Below the pieces are notes generated by a model, which saw only the letters and a program-made list of their open reading frames with translations, ran no database searches and was not told the origin of the DNA. Shown here one piece after another: positions 8,394 to 17,402 of a stretch of 64,000 bases of DNA. The first letter of the stretch is position 1. Each line of letters starts with the position of its first letter. The stretch covers positions 267,663-331,662 of the forward strand of contig NW_005196755.1 of assembly GCF_000372725.1 (NCBI RefSeq). Direction: 5' to 3'. The stretch is from Emiliania huxleyi CCMP1516. Lineage: Eukaryota > Haptophyta > Isochrysidales > Noelaerhabdaceae. A program made the translations under genes and the position numbers.

Positions 8394-11300
8394 TGGCGAG
8401 GGCGGGGAGGCGGCGGCGAGGAAGAAGCTGTCGCCGCACATTATCCTCTGCGCGTAGCAGCCTCGTCGAGCATGAGCAAGAGGTGTGAACGGCGTCTCTT
8501 CACAGGCGCAGGTGTGAACAGGCGCGTACACCCTCTTCGAGCGCGACCACGAGAGGGCGAGGAGCGAGCGGCGCGCGATGAATTGATCAATCATGAGTTC
8601 ACCCTTTGTAATCGTAGCGCAGGCGAGGAGCGAGCGGCGCGCGCTGCGGCAGGCGGTCTTGTCGCGTCGCCGCGGCCGTTCGGCAGGGTATACTCTGTCC
8701 TGGACGAGGCACAGCAGGTCAAGTCGATGCATAATATATAACACGTTGGTTTGGACCAGGTACTTGGTCCTGGACGAGGCGCAGCAGGTCAAGAACAACC
8801 AGTCGAGCCGGTGCAAGAGCCTGCTCGAGCTAACCCTGACCCTGATCCTGACCCTGACCCTAACCCCTTACCCAGACACTGTCCCTAACCCTAACCCTGT
8901 CCCTAAGCCTAACCCTGCCCCTAACCCCTTACCCAGCCCCTAACCCTGCCCCTACCCCTACCCCACCCCCGTAGGTACAAGAACTTGCTCAAGCTCCGCG
9001 TGCGGCGCCGCCTTCTGCTGACCGGCACGCCCCGTCGAGAGTGCGCCGCGAGCTGCTCAGCCTTAATAATTAACTATTATTATTAAGGCACGCCCATCGA
9101 GAATGCGCCGCGCGAGCTGCTCTGCCTTCTCTCGTTTGCGGCGCCAAAGCGCTTCTCCCTAGAAGCGGAAATGCGCGTTCTCGTACTCCGACCAGTGCTC
9201 GAGAGGGCACGTACTCAACTGTGTTCGACCGTATTCAGCCGTATTCGTTTCCCTCGATCTCACACGGTGCTCTGAATACTGTGCACACTACACCGAATTC
9301 CCCCCCCCCCCCCCCCCCTCGTGTTCGCGCGTTATTACGTAGGCTCTTCTCGATCGCCGACGAGTTCGACCCGCGCACCAAGAAGCTGCTCAACCTCTTC
9401 ACGCCCGAGGAGGAGGGCGACGTCGCCTCCGCCGTCCCGCGAGGGCGAGGGACGGTCTCCCGCTCCGGCGCGGCGGTCCGTCGCGGCCTTTTCTCTTTTC
9501 TCGCCGGTTGTTCCGAGCTGTCTCGTCGTGATAGGCGCACGGCGATCAGCTTTTGACGGCGTGTTTGGGGGGCGGGGGCGTGTCACCCGTCTTGCTCTCG
9601 CGTAGGCGCGGCGATCATCAAGTCGCTCGCGTCGCCATTCGTGCTGAGGCGACTCAAGTCGCAGGTGATAGCCCCGACCCTGGACTGCCGCGCTCGCCAC
9701 CACCACCACTCTCCCCGCTGGTCCCTCGCCGTGTGCGTTTCACCCTCCTCCAGCCTCACCACCCGCACTGGAGGAAGTCTACCTGACTTTGCTTTGCCTT
9801 AGGTGATGGCGAGCTTGCCAAAGAAGACGGAGGAGGTGCTGACCGTGCCGATGCAGGAGGAGCAGAAGCGGCTCTACATGCGCATCCTCACCGACTTGCG
9901 GCAGCAGCAGGAGCGGCGCGAGGCGGCGTACGCGGAGCAGGAGAAGGCGAAGAACCGCGCTCTCCAGTCCGAGACCACCATTGAGCTGACCGTCACCGTG
10001 CGGCGCGGCGGCAACGGCGCCCTCGGCCTGAGGATGGACGACAACCGCGTTGTGTCGGTCAGCTGCTGGAGAGATTGCCCACAGTCTCCGATCTGCCGCG
10101 ATTTTGCCGCAGCTATGCCGAGCTGCTGCCGAGATGTGACTGCAGGGGTAGCCGTTGTGGTGCCGAGGTGTGCCCCACGCCCCCCCTTTGCGTGCAGGTG
10201 AGCCCGGAGAGCAACGCCGCGGAGGTTGGCATCCTGGCGGGCGACCTGGTGTGGGAGGTGAACGGCAAGTCGACGCAGGGCTCCTCCTTCTCCTCGCTGC
10301 TGCCAGGGCCGGACAGCCCCGCGCCGATCAAGCTCAAGCTGCGGCGGACGCGCGTCGAGGGCGGCGCGGAGGCGGTGGAGGGCTCGGTGATGGCGGTGGC
10401 GGCGGTGGCGGGGTCGGTCGCGGAGGGGGCGGTGGCGGCGGTGGCGGCAGTGGCGGGTTCGGTGGCGGGTGCGGAGGGCGTCGCCGTCGTCAAGGGGGCG
10501 GCGGGCGCGTCGGTGCCGAGAGTCGTGACGGACGCCAAGGGGGAGCTGAAGGGGGAGGGCATCAGTCCCCCGCCGAACGTCGTCACCGACGTCAAGGTTG
10601 TCCTCTCGGCGCCGGCAATGTCCGCCGAGTGGATCCGCGACTCGTTTACGCGGCTGCGCAAGGCGGCGCAGCACGCGCTGCTGCTGCGGGGAGGCCGCTT
10701 CTACGACGAGGCCACATCTCCCCACAACTCCCCACATCTCCCGTATAACCCCATATCGCCCCGTATCTCGCCCCCCACGAGGCTGATGGCGCACAGCCCT
10801 ACCTCCGGAGTATCTCCCCATCTCTCCGATCTCTCCCCATATCGCCCCATGTCAGGTGGCCACGCGGCGCATCGCTCGCTGCCTGACCTTCGAGGGCGCC
10901 TTTGCCGACGCAGGCCGGCTGCCGCCTTCGGAGGACGAAGTGATGGCCGAGCTGCGAGCGTCCTCCGACCTGCAGCTGCACTACTACTGCTCTCGGTACG
11001 CGGCGATCGCCGACCTGCAGCTCGACCTCGACGTGGCCGCCTTCGCGTCGGGCAAGGCGACCGCGCTGAAGAAGCTGCTGCCGGAGCTGCGCGACGGCGG
11101 GCACAAGGTTGTGATCTTCTCGCAGTGGACGATGACGCTCGACGTGCTTGAGCTCGTGTTGGGCCAGGTCGGCATCGAGTACCGCCGCTTCGACGGCTCG
11201 ACCAGCGCCGCCGACCGGCAAGTCATCATCGACGAGTTCAGCCGCGACGGGACAGTGACGGCGCTACTCGTCACGACGCGCGCGGGTGGACTCGGCATCA

Positions 11301-14065
11301 ACCTCACGTCGGCCGACACGGTGATTTTGCACGATTCGGACTTCAATCCGGCCGCCGACAAGCAGGCAATGGACCGGTGCCATCGGATGGGGCAGACGCG
11401 GCCGGTGCGCGTGATTCGGCTGGCGTCGGAGAGCACGGTGGACGAGCGGATCATCGCACTCGCGGCGGACAAAGCGCGCCGCACGAGGGACATCATCGGA
11501 GGCACGAGCAACGACGCCGAGGTGGTCGAGGCGGGCTCAGCCACCGAGGAGAGCGGAGTCAGCCGGATGGGCGGGATGCTGCGCGACGCCCTGGCGGCTG
11601 AGGCGGCGCAGTCGCTGGCGAGCGCTTCGGCGGGCGGCGAGGCGAAGAGGGAGGTCTGGAGCGACGGCGGCGACGCGGCATCGCAGGCGGAGCAGCACGA
11701 GGAGGTTGATTTGCGGCGCGTTGTCTGGGAGCTGTCGCACCAGGCATACGCCGTGTACGGCAAGGCGCGGCTCTGGCCGGACCAGTGGCCGAGGCCGATT
11801 TTCCCGGCGGACACCTCAAACCCGCAGCCGGGCGAGTGGACGCCGTATGCCAACAAGCTGCTCGTCGCGCCGCGCCTCGGCGAGCTACTCTCAAAGTGGC
11901 GCGATTTGCCGCACACCGCGCGCCGGACCCGCGACGTGCTCACGCGGCTGCTCGAGGCGCTCGTCAGGTACAAGCAGTTGGTGGTGCTGCAGATGCAACA
12001 GGAGCGGAAGAAGAAGCAAGAGGAGGAGGAGAAGAAGCGGCGGGAGCAGCAGCAGCTGCGGCAGCTGCAGCTGCAGCGGGAGCAGGAGAAGGCGCTCAAG
12101 GAGGCGGAGAGGCAGCGGCAGCTGCTGCAAAAAGAGGCGGAGCGGCAGATGGCGCAGTTTTTAAAGGACCAGGAGCACGCCACCGCACGGCAGCGGCACA
12201 TGATGCAGCAGCAGCAGATGCAGCTTGAGCAGCAGATGCAGCTGCACCAGCTGCAGCAACAGCATCAGCAGCAGCAGCTCAAGCGGCAGCGCGCGTCGTC
12301 GGGCTCGAGTTTTGCCCTCCCGCCCCACGGCGGCGAGCAGCCCCTCAACCTCAAGTTCTCTCTTGGCGGAAGCGCGGCGTCACCAAAGGAGCGTCCCGCC
12401 AAGATGCCGAAGCTCAAGCTCACCACGGGCAGCATCGACGCGCAGCGCAAGAGCATGGTCAAGATCGTGCGCGATCTGAGCAAGCTGCCCTGCGCCGCCG
12501 GCTTCCTCGCGCCCGTCGACTGGAAGGCGCTCGGCCTGCGCGACTACCCCGTCCTGATCACGAAGCCGATGGACTTGGGCACCGTCGCCAAGCGGCTCAA
12601 GGAGGGGCGATACTCCTCGGTGCGCGACGTGTACCGCGACGTCGAGCTCGTCTGCGACAATGCGATGCGGTACAACGCCGACGGCTCCGAGTACTGGGAG
12701 GCGGGGCAAGAGCTCAAGGGCATCGCGCACCGCGCCTTTGCGCCGCTGCTCTCCCCCATCCCCGCGGGAGGCCCGAGCAGCGCGCCGAGCGCCTCGCCCG
12801 ACCAGCAACCACGGGTGGTCCTCAAGCTGCGCGGCTTCGAGGAGTGGCAGCGGCAGCAGATGAGCTTGGGGGGCGAGGCCGAGGCGGCGGCCCGACGCTC
12901 GCGCGCCAAGGAGGAGGAGCGGCGGCGGCGCGGCGCGGGTGGGCCAAGGCGGGGCGAGGGCGGCGCGGGACGCAGCGCCGCCGTCTCGCCGCCGCCACCT
13001 CCGGGTGCGGGCCTCTTCTCCTCCTCTCCAGCCGGCAGCGCGCTCTCCGGCCGCGCGAGCGCCGCCTCGCCCGCCGCCCTCTCGGCGGGGGCCACCTTCG
13101 GCCTGTCTCCGATGAGCGAGCGAGACGCCGCGCTGCTGAGCCTCGGCGGCTTCGGCCAGCTCCGGCCGATCTCGGCCAGCCTTGGCGAGCGAGACGACGC
13201 GCTGATGGGCTTCGGCGCGCTCGGGCCTCCGCAGGGGGCGCCGCCGTCGGCGGGGCGGTCGGAGAGGGGGCGCCGTGCGCAGGAGGCGGGCGCCGAGCCG
13301 GAGATGATGGAGGTGGAGCTTGGGCGGTCTGGGGGGGGTGACGGCGCGGTGGAGGAGGCCGAGGCGGCGAACGGCGGGGGCGGCGGGGAGGAGGGGGAGG
13401 AGGAGGAGGAGGAGCGGGGGGCAGAGGAGGGGGGGGAGGGGGAGGCGGCTGAGGCGAGGGAAGGGGAGGAGGCCGCCGAGGCGGAGGGCGAGGAGGAAGA
13501 GGGCGAGGAGGAGGAGGGCGAGGAGGAGGAGGGCGAGCAAGGGAGCGAGGGGTCGGCCGGGGCTGAGGGTGGCGCCGATCGTCTCTCGACTGGCGGCGAA
13601 GCTGCAGCTGTAATTGATTCTATCTGCCGCCGGACCGTAGGCGCCGATCACGTCTCGGCTGGGGGCAGCGACGGCAGCGACGGCATCGGCGAGCGCAGCG
13701 CGGCAGAGGAGGAGGCGGAGGAGGCGAATGCAGAAGGGATGGCGGAGGCGGCGGCGGCGGCGGCGGAAGGCGAGGGACTTTCGCATACCGACGCCGCCGG
13801 CTTTAGCGAGGCGGAGGCGGAGTCGGAGTCGGAGTCGGAGGCGGAGGCGGAGGGAGGCAGCGTGTCGCTGTCTGGCGGCGGAGACGCGTTGGCGGAGGAG
13901 GCGGAGGAGGCGCCCGAGGCGCAGGACCTCCTGCCGGAGCAAACGACCGCGCCGGAGGCGTTGGGCGGGGGTGGCGCAAGCCCGCTTGCCGGCGAGAGAG
14001 GCCTCCTCTCCCCCCCGGTGCCCGCTCCCTCTGGGTCGTCACCTCCTCCCGCTCCCGGTTGGTAG
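7621..14065 (+). CDS. SNF2-family chromatin remodeller with inserted PDZ domain and C-terminal bromodomain
   Basis: Predicted nuclear ATP-dependent remodeller. Exon 1 has GNLAPHQRVGLTWL, the Walker A box DEMGLGKT and VAPVSVLENW. Later short exons give YTLFERDHER, YLVLDEAQQVKN (DEAx-box), RRRLLLTGTPIEN (motif III) and PFVLRRLKSQV. Then comes a PDZ-like segment: TIELTVTVRRGGNGALGLRM joined across an intron to ESNAAEVGILAGDLVWEVNG. The helicase C half follows: ALKKLLPELRDGGHKVVIFS, RAGGLGINLTSADTVI, DRCHRMGQ. After it lie a Gln-rich coiled coil (12000-12290), a bromodomain (about 12440-12750; PVLITKPMDLGTVAKRL, CDNAMRYNADGSEYW) and an acidic C-terminus. Introns: 8450-8521, 8557-8622, about 8648-8760, 8811-8974, 9025-9087, 9149-9342, 9468-9605, 9665-9802, 10052-10197, 10711-10855, mostly GC-AG with duplicated exon edges. 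A last exon to about 14424 is possible. The subfamily resembles Fun30/SMARCAD1 or INO80-like proteins, not resolved. Confidence 0.85.
8450..8521 (+). other. GC-AG intron with 7-bp direct repeat and TGTGAA/TTCACA motif
   Basis: Removing these 72 bases joins IILC to AYTLFERDHER in frame. GCGCGTA is present both at the intron start and at the start of the next exon, like a target-site duplication. The interior holds TGTGAACGGCGTCTC followed by TTCACA, a motif recurring in NOP14 introns. Confidence 0.75.
8557..8622 (+). other. GC-AG intron with 21-bp exact duplication of the next exon start
   Basis: Bases 8557-8577 are repeated exactly at 8623-8643. Splicing from AGAGG|GCGAGG to GCGCAG|GCGAGG keeps the reading frame (HERARSERRALR). 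The AT-rich filler contains an in-frame stop, so the copy inside the intron cannot be an exon. Confidence 0.75.
8811..8974 (+). other. Intron filled with degenerate telomere-type repeats
   Basis: After a 21-bp copy of the next exon start (8811-8831 versus 8975-8995, four transitions) the intron consists of CTAACCCTGACCCTGATCC-like units, including CCCTAACCCTAACCC, up to a GTAG acceptor. Splicing joins QSSR to YKNLLKLRVRRR. It is an internal telomere-like tract inside a gene, not a chromosome end. Confidence 0.75.
9025..9087 (+). other. 63-bp GC-AG intron splitting SNF2 motif III
   Basis: Splicing ACCG|GCACGCC...ATTAAG|GCACGCC restores LLTGTPIENAPREL, the conserved TGTPIxN motif. About 40 bp of the downstream exon is duplicated at the intron start with a few changes and a 2-bp loss; the remaining filler is AT-only (TTAATAATTAACTATTATTA). 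Confidence 0.8.
9149..9342 (+). other. GC-AG intron of the CTAGAAGCGG filler family
   Basis: Splicing CCAAA|GCGCTTCTC...CGTAG|GCTCTTCTC gives APKLFSIADEFD. The interior (CCCTAGAAGCGGAA, CTCGAGAGGGCACG, GGTGCTCTGA) resembles the intron at 20941-21167 and, reversed, 32926-32990. It ends with a poly-C run at 9301-9318. Confidence 0.65.
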
Positions 14066-15030
14066 GTCTGTTCGCTGGCGGGGGCTGTGCCGGCGCTCTT
14101 GCGGCGGACGGCGGCGCCGACAGCGGTTTTCCCGTCTGCAACGGCCCCGGCGGCGGCGGCGTGGGCGGGGTGGGCGGCGCCGGCGCCCATCTCGCTGCAG
14201 GACGGTCTGGGCCAGCCTCTCTCCAGCATGCATTCGGGGGCGAGGCGGGGTCGGGCTGGCGGGCCAGCGGCGCGCCGTCTCCGCCACCACCAGCGGTGGC
14301 GAGCACCGCGACCGAGGTGCAGGGCGAGGAGGCGGACTTGCGTCAGCAGCACGCAAATGCGGCGAGTGCGCTCGAGGCGCTTCTCTCGTCGGGTTTGCCC
14401 GCCGCCGGGGTAGATGCAGACTGAGGGGAGGGGATTTTGATTGGTGGTCCGGGTGATGTCTGGTCCGATTTGGGGGCGTTACACCCAGCCTTGTACTCGT
14501 GGTGGCGTTCTCTGTCCCTGGCCAGCGGCTAGGGACTAAGTGCAGGGGGGCGCGGGCTCGCCTCGCTGCCTCGCCGCCCCCTCCGCCGACGGCGCGCGCG
14601 CGACCATGCGCCGGCGCGCGGCTCCGAGTCAGAGTAGGCCGCCAAAAATCGTCGCACTGCATGAACCCGTCTCCGGCGCGGTCTCCTGTTCACTCCCTTC
14701 ACTGCCCTCGGCCCCTGGGGGGCCTCACTAGCGCTCGCTGTGTAGCTTAGGGGCCTAGCCTAGGCTTAAAAAGGGTGGGCCCTGGGGCGCCTGCGGCTTA
14801 AACGGCTTAAAACGGGCCTGTTTTAAGGCTCTCTGGGCCGCGGCGGGGAGTCGCATCTGCGCGTCCCCGGCAGTGGCAGTGTGGGGGTAGATGGGAAGTG
14901 CGGAGATGGGAGGCAACGCGCCTGTTTGATGGCCGCACGAGGCAAAATTGGGCGCTCCGAGCGTCTTCTCGGCGAGAACGAGCGGGCTGTGCATCGTCGG
15001 GGGGGTGACTGAGAGGGAGGTGGTCGTGTG
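14066..15030. other. 3' region of SNF2 gene and intergenic GC-rich sequence
   Basis: 14066-14424 may hold a last SNF2 exon (frame with QGEEADLRQQHANAASALEA ending 14424). From 14425 to about 15030 no convincing gene is seen. The minus strand at 14930-15000 has a short coding-like stretch (SPLVLAEKTLGAPNFAS) loosely repeated at 15060-15110, but no family is recognisable. Confidence 0.35.
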
Positions 15031-15239
15031 CCTACTTTGTCGGCCGCGCGCGAGGTGAATACTGGGTCTGAGGCGCGCAGGAGGCGAGGGTGGGCGCGCC
15101 GGCGGTCGAGCCACCGAAGAATTCGACGTGGCGCAGCTCCGCGCCGGCGGGGACGACCGAGCACATGATGTCGGCGGCGGTCACGCGACGAGCGAGAGCC
15201 GCAGGAGCCCTCTGAGAGCCAGGCGCGCGAACGCGGCGA

Positions 15240-15600
15240 TGAGTGGCGCTTCGATCAGCCACCTATGGGCGGTTACCGGGGTGACGTCACACCTCAGCGA
15301 GCTGGATCCGGGAAGGGCATGGGGTCACGCGGGCCCTGTCTGCAGCAGCAGTGCTAACTAAAACGACAAAATTCCGGATGGACCGGAGACTGTCTACTCT
15401 TTCGGCGCACCGTCCTCGACCGCGCTGAAAAGCAGGCTGGTGGTCGCGCGCAGCGCGTCGGCGCGACTCCAACTGGTTGGGCACCTCGGCTGGATCCATC
15501 AGCACGAGGCCCGCCCCGTCGGGGAGCCCCGCGAGCGCATGGGCGGCCGGCGCGAGCGGAGAATGACGGCCGAGATCGGCGCTGGGTTGGTACGAAAAAC
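15240..15600 (-). pseudogene. LINE-like fragment, minus arm of a diverged inverted pair
   Basis: Reading leftward from 15580, the frame gives RGSPTG, then LMDPAEVPNQLESRR and RAARDHQPAF, and after an acceptor at about 15263 WLIEAPLIAAFARLALRG. The same order of pieces occurs on the plus strand at 15960-16320 (LAGLPDGAGLLLMDPAEVPD, then an acceptor before GTGGCTGATC). The two are diverged copies in opposite orientation. The plus copy continues into a restriction-like endonuclease-type C-terminus, which suggests both derive from a LINE-type polyprotein. Confidence 0.4.
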
Positions 15601-15940
15601 GAGAAGCGCGCAGGGGGGGTCCGAATAAGTTACATAATAGATCGTACGAATCGAATTCTTTCTTTTATTATTCTCGCCCGATTTCCCAACAAATTGTTGC
15701 TCTGTGGCACTTTTCTGATTGGTAAGGGCATCGTTGGGCTTTCCACTGCGGTCGCGGCCGAAGAAAACTGGCGAGCGGCTCCCTTGAATGAGTTGAGAAA
15801 CGTGTAGCGTTGCAGACATGACGGCGGGATGTGCTTGCAAATGTCATGTAACGCCATGTCATATGAAGACGTGCTCATGTGGGTGGTCGCTCCACCTCAT
15901 ATAGCGCCGCGACCGCCACTCATCTCTAGGGTACCCAAAC
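15601..15940. other. Lower-GC spacer between the two inverted fragments
   Basis: Noticeably AT-richer than its surroundings (TTACATAATAGATCG, CTTTTATTATTCTCG). Short frames exist on both strands but none looks coding. It forms the loop between the inverted fragments. Confidence 0.35.
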
Positions 15941-15959
15941 TAGACCCCCCCCTTTGGCG

Positions 15960-16591
15960 CCTTGTGATTTTCGTGCGAAGACAGCGAGATCTCGGCCCGC
16001 GTCCTCCGCTCGCGCCGGCCGCCCATGCGCTCGCGGGGCTCCCCGACGGCGCGGGCCTCTTGCTGATGGACCCAGCCGAGGTGCCCGACCAGTCGGAGTG
16101 GCGCTGACGCGCCGCGCGCGACCACCAGCCAGCTTTCCGGCCGGGCCGAGAACGGTGCCTCGAGAATGTAGACACTCCAAACAGTTGCCGAGTTTTTTCC
16201 CTCTTTTTGAGCGCCGCTGCTGCACACCCAGCCCACCAGTGATACTAGACGCACCAGATTCACCCCGTCGCGAGCTTGACCGCGACCCCGATGACCGCCC
16301 ACAGGTGGCTGATCGCGGCTCGGCGACGCGGCCAGCAACATCGGCCGCCTCGGGCACTGCGGCCGCCATAACAGCCTCCTCGCCGCCCTGGCCAAGGTCA
16401 TGCGGAGCGTGTGGGGCATGCTCGTCGAGGTGGAGCCGCGGGACCACCTCGGCTACTCTAACGACCGGCCCGACGTCTCGGTGGCGGGCGCCGGCCGCTC
16501 GCGCTCGCGCCTCGTCGGCGACGTCAAGTTCAAGGACTCGCTCTCCTCCAACCCGGAGGACGTCGGCCAGCGAGGCGCTTTCGTCGGGTAG
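15960..16591 (+). pseudogene. LINE-like C-terminal fragment with PD-(D/E)xK-type motif
   Basis: A coding-like stretch gives LAGLPDGAGLLLMDPAEVPD and, further on, GHCGRHNSLLAALAKVMRSV, VEVEPRDHLGY, NDRPDVSVAG, RLVGDVKFKDSLSSNPEDVG and RGAFVG before a stop. His/Cys residues followed by RPDV...GDVK resemble the C-terminal zinc motif and restriction-like nuclease of RLE-type LINEs. A related C-terminus is at 34056-34690 on the minus strand (RLVADLKLTSSLAS, KGAYVRFGNTETG). No reverse transcriptase is present, so this is a fragment. Confidence 0.45.
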
Positions 16592-17140
16592 TCTTTAGTA
16601 AAACCCCACCCCTCGCCCCGAGGAAGGTTTTTTGGGTTCGAAGGCGGGGTGAACACACCCGCCCCCTTGGAGGGTCCCGTTAAAACCCGACCCAAGTTGG
16701 GAGGGGGCGGTTGCGGCAAAAAGGCGGAAAACCTGGTTCCAATCCCTTTTGCTGCGGGGGGGGTGGGGCCCCCCCCCCCCCCCCCAGCAGCAGCGCTCTG
16801 CTGCTGGGGGGGGTCAGACCCCCCCCCCCTAGCAGCAGGGATGACTTTAGAAGGGCAGGGGGGTCAAGACCCGCGCAACCGATGGAAATATTTAAGGTAC
16901 AGTATAAGCTAAGCCTACTTTAAGGAGTTTAAGCCGTGTAAGGTGAGGTAAGGTAAAAAACTCCATCAACACACAACAGTAAGAGCTCTACCTCTCAAGG
17001 CTAGAGGACACATACCTTGAGGCGGTAGATAGACCACTGTACGACCTTCGTACGACTGTTTTATTTGGACATATGTGCACATGCGGTGTGTCTTGGGTGA
17101 GCCAAACATCTTGGCGGGGCGATCGGCAGTCGCCCACAGC
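16592..17140. other. Intergenic: poly-C/G runs, CAGCAG hairpin repeats, short tail-like motif
   Basis: Homopolymer C/G runs at about 16757-16830 alternate with AGCAGCAGCG and CTGCTGCTGG, giving inverted repeats. GTAAGGTGAGGTAAGGTAA at about 16938 is the reverse complement of the CCTTACC retroposon tail. No gene seen. Confidence 0.5.
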
Positions 17141-17402
17141 TCACAACGTCACATGGACTGTGTGAGCCTCGTTGGCGGGTAAGCGCGGGCGGCCCCCCGA
17201 CGGCCACGCGCGAGCCCGGCGGCATGCTCTCGACAGCCTGTGCTGGGCCGGCCGTCCTCGGGCGAACGGCACGCGCAACTCGCCTCGGGGCGCCGCGCCG
17301 TGGCCAGCAGCCCGTCGCCCCTGCGACACGGCCGGACGGCGCGGGCTGCCCAACATCTAGGGGCGAGGCCGAGCGGGACTACGCCAGGCCCTACGCTCTC
17401 CA

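Noticed and set aside
8691-8723. First copy of the DEAQ-box exon (encoding VLDEAQQVK) as a genuine exon
   Set aside because: It runs into an in-frame stop in AT-rich filler; the second copy at 8761 continues into the next conserved motif, so the first is the intronic duplicate.
8832-8974. Possible true telomere or chromosome end
   Set aside because: The repeats are degenerate, only about 140 bp, and lie inside a gene whose exons continue on both sides.
12380-13942. 520-residue minus-strand frame opposite the SNF2 C-terminus
   Set aside because: Leu/Arg-rich antisense of Glu/Ala-rich coding sequence; the plus strand encodes the bromodomain.
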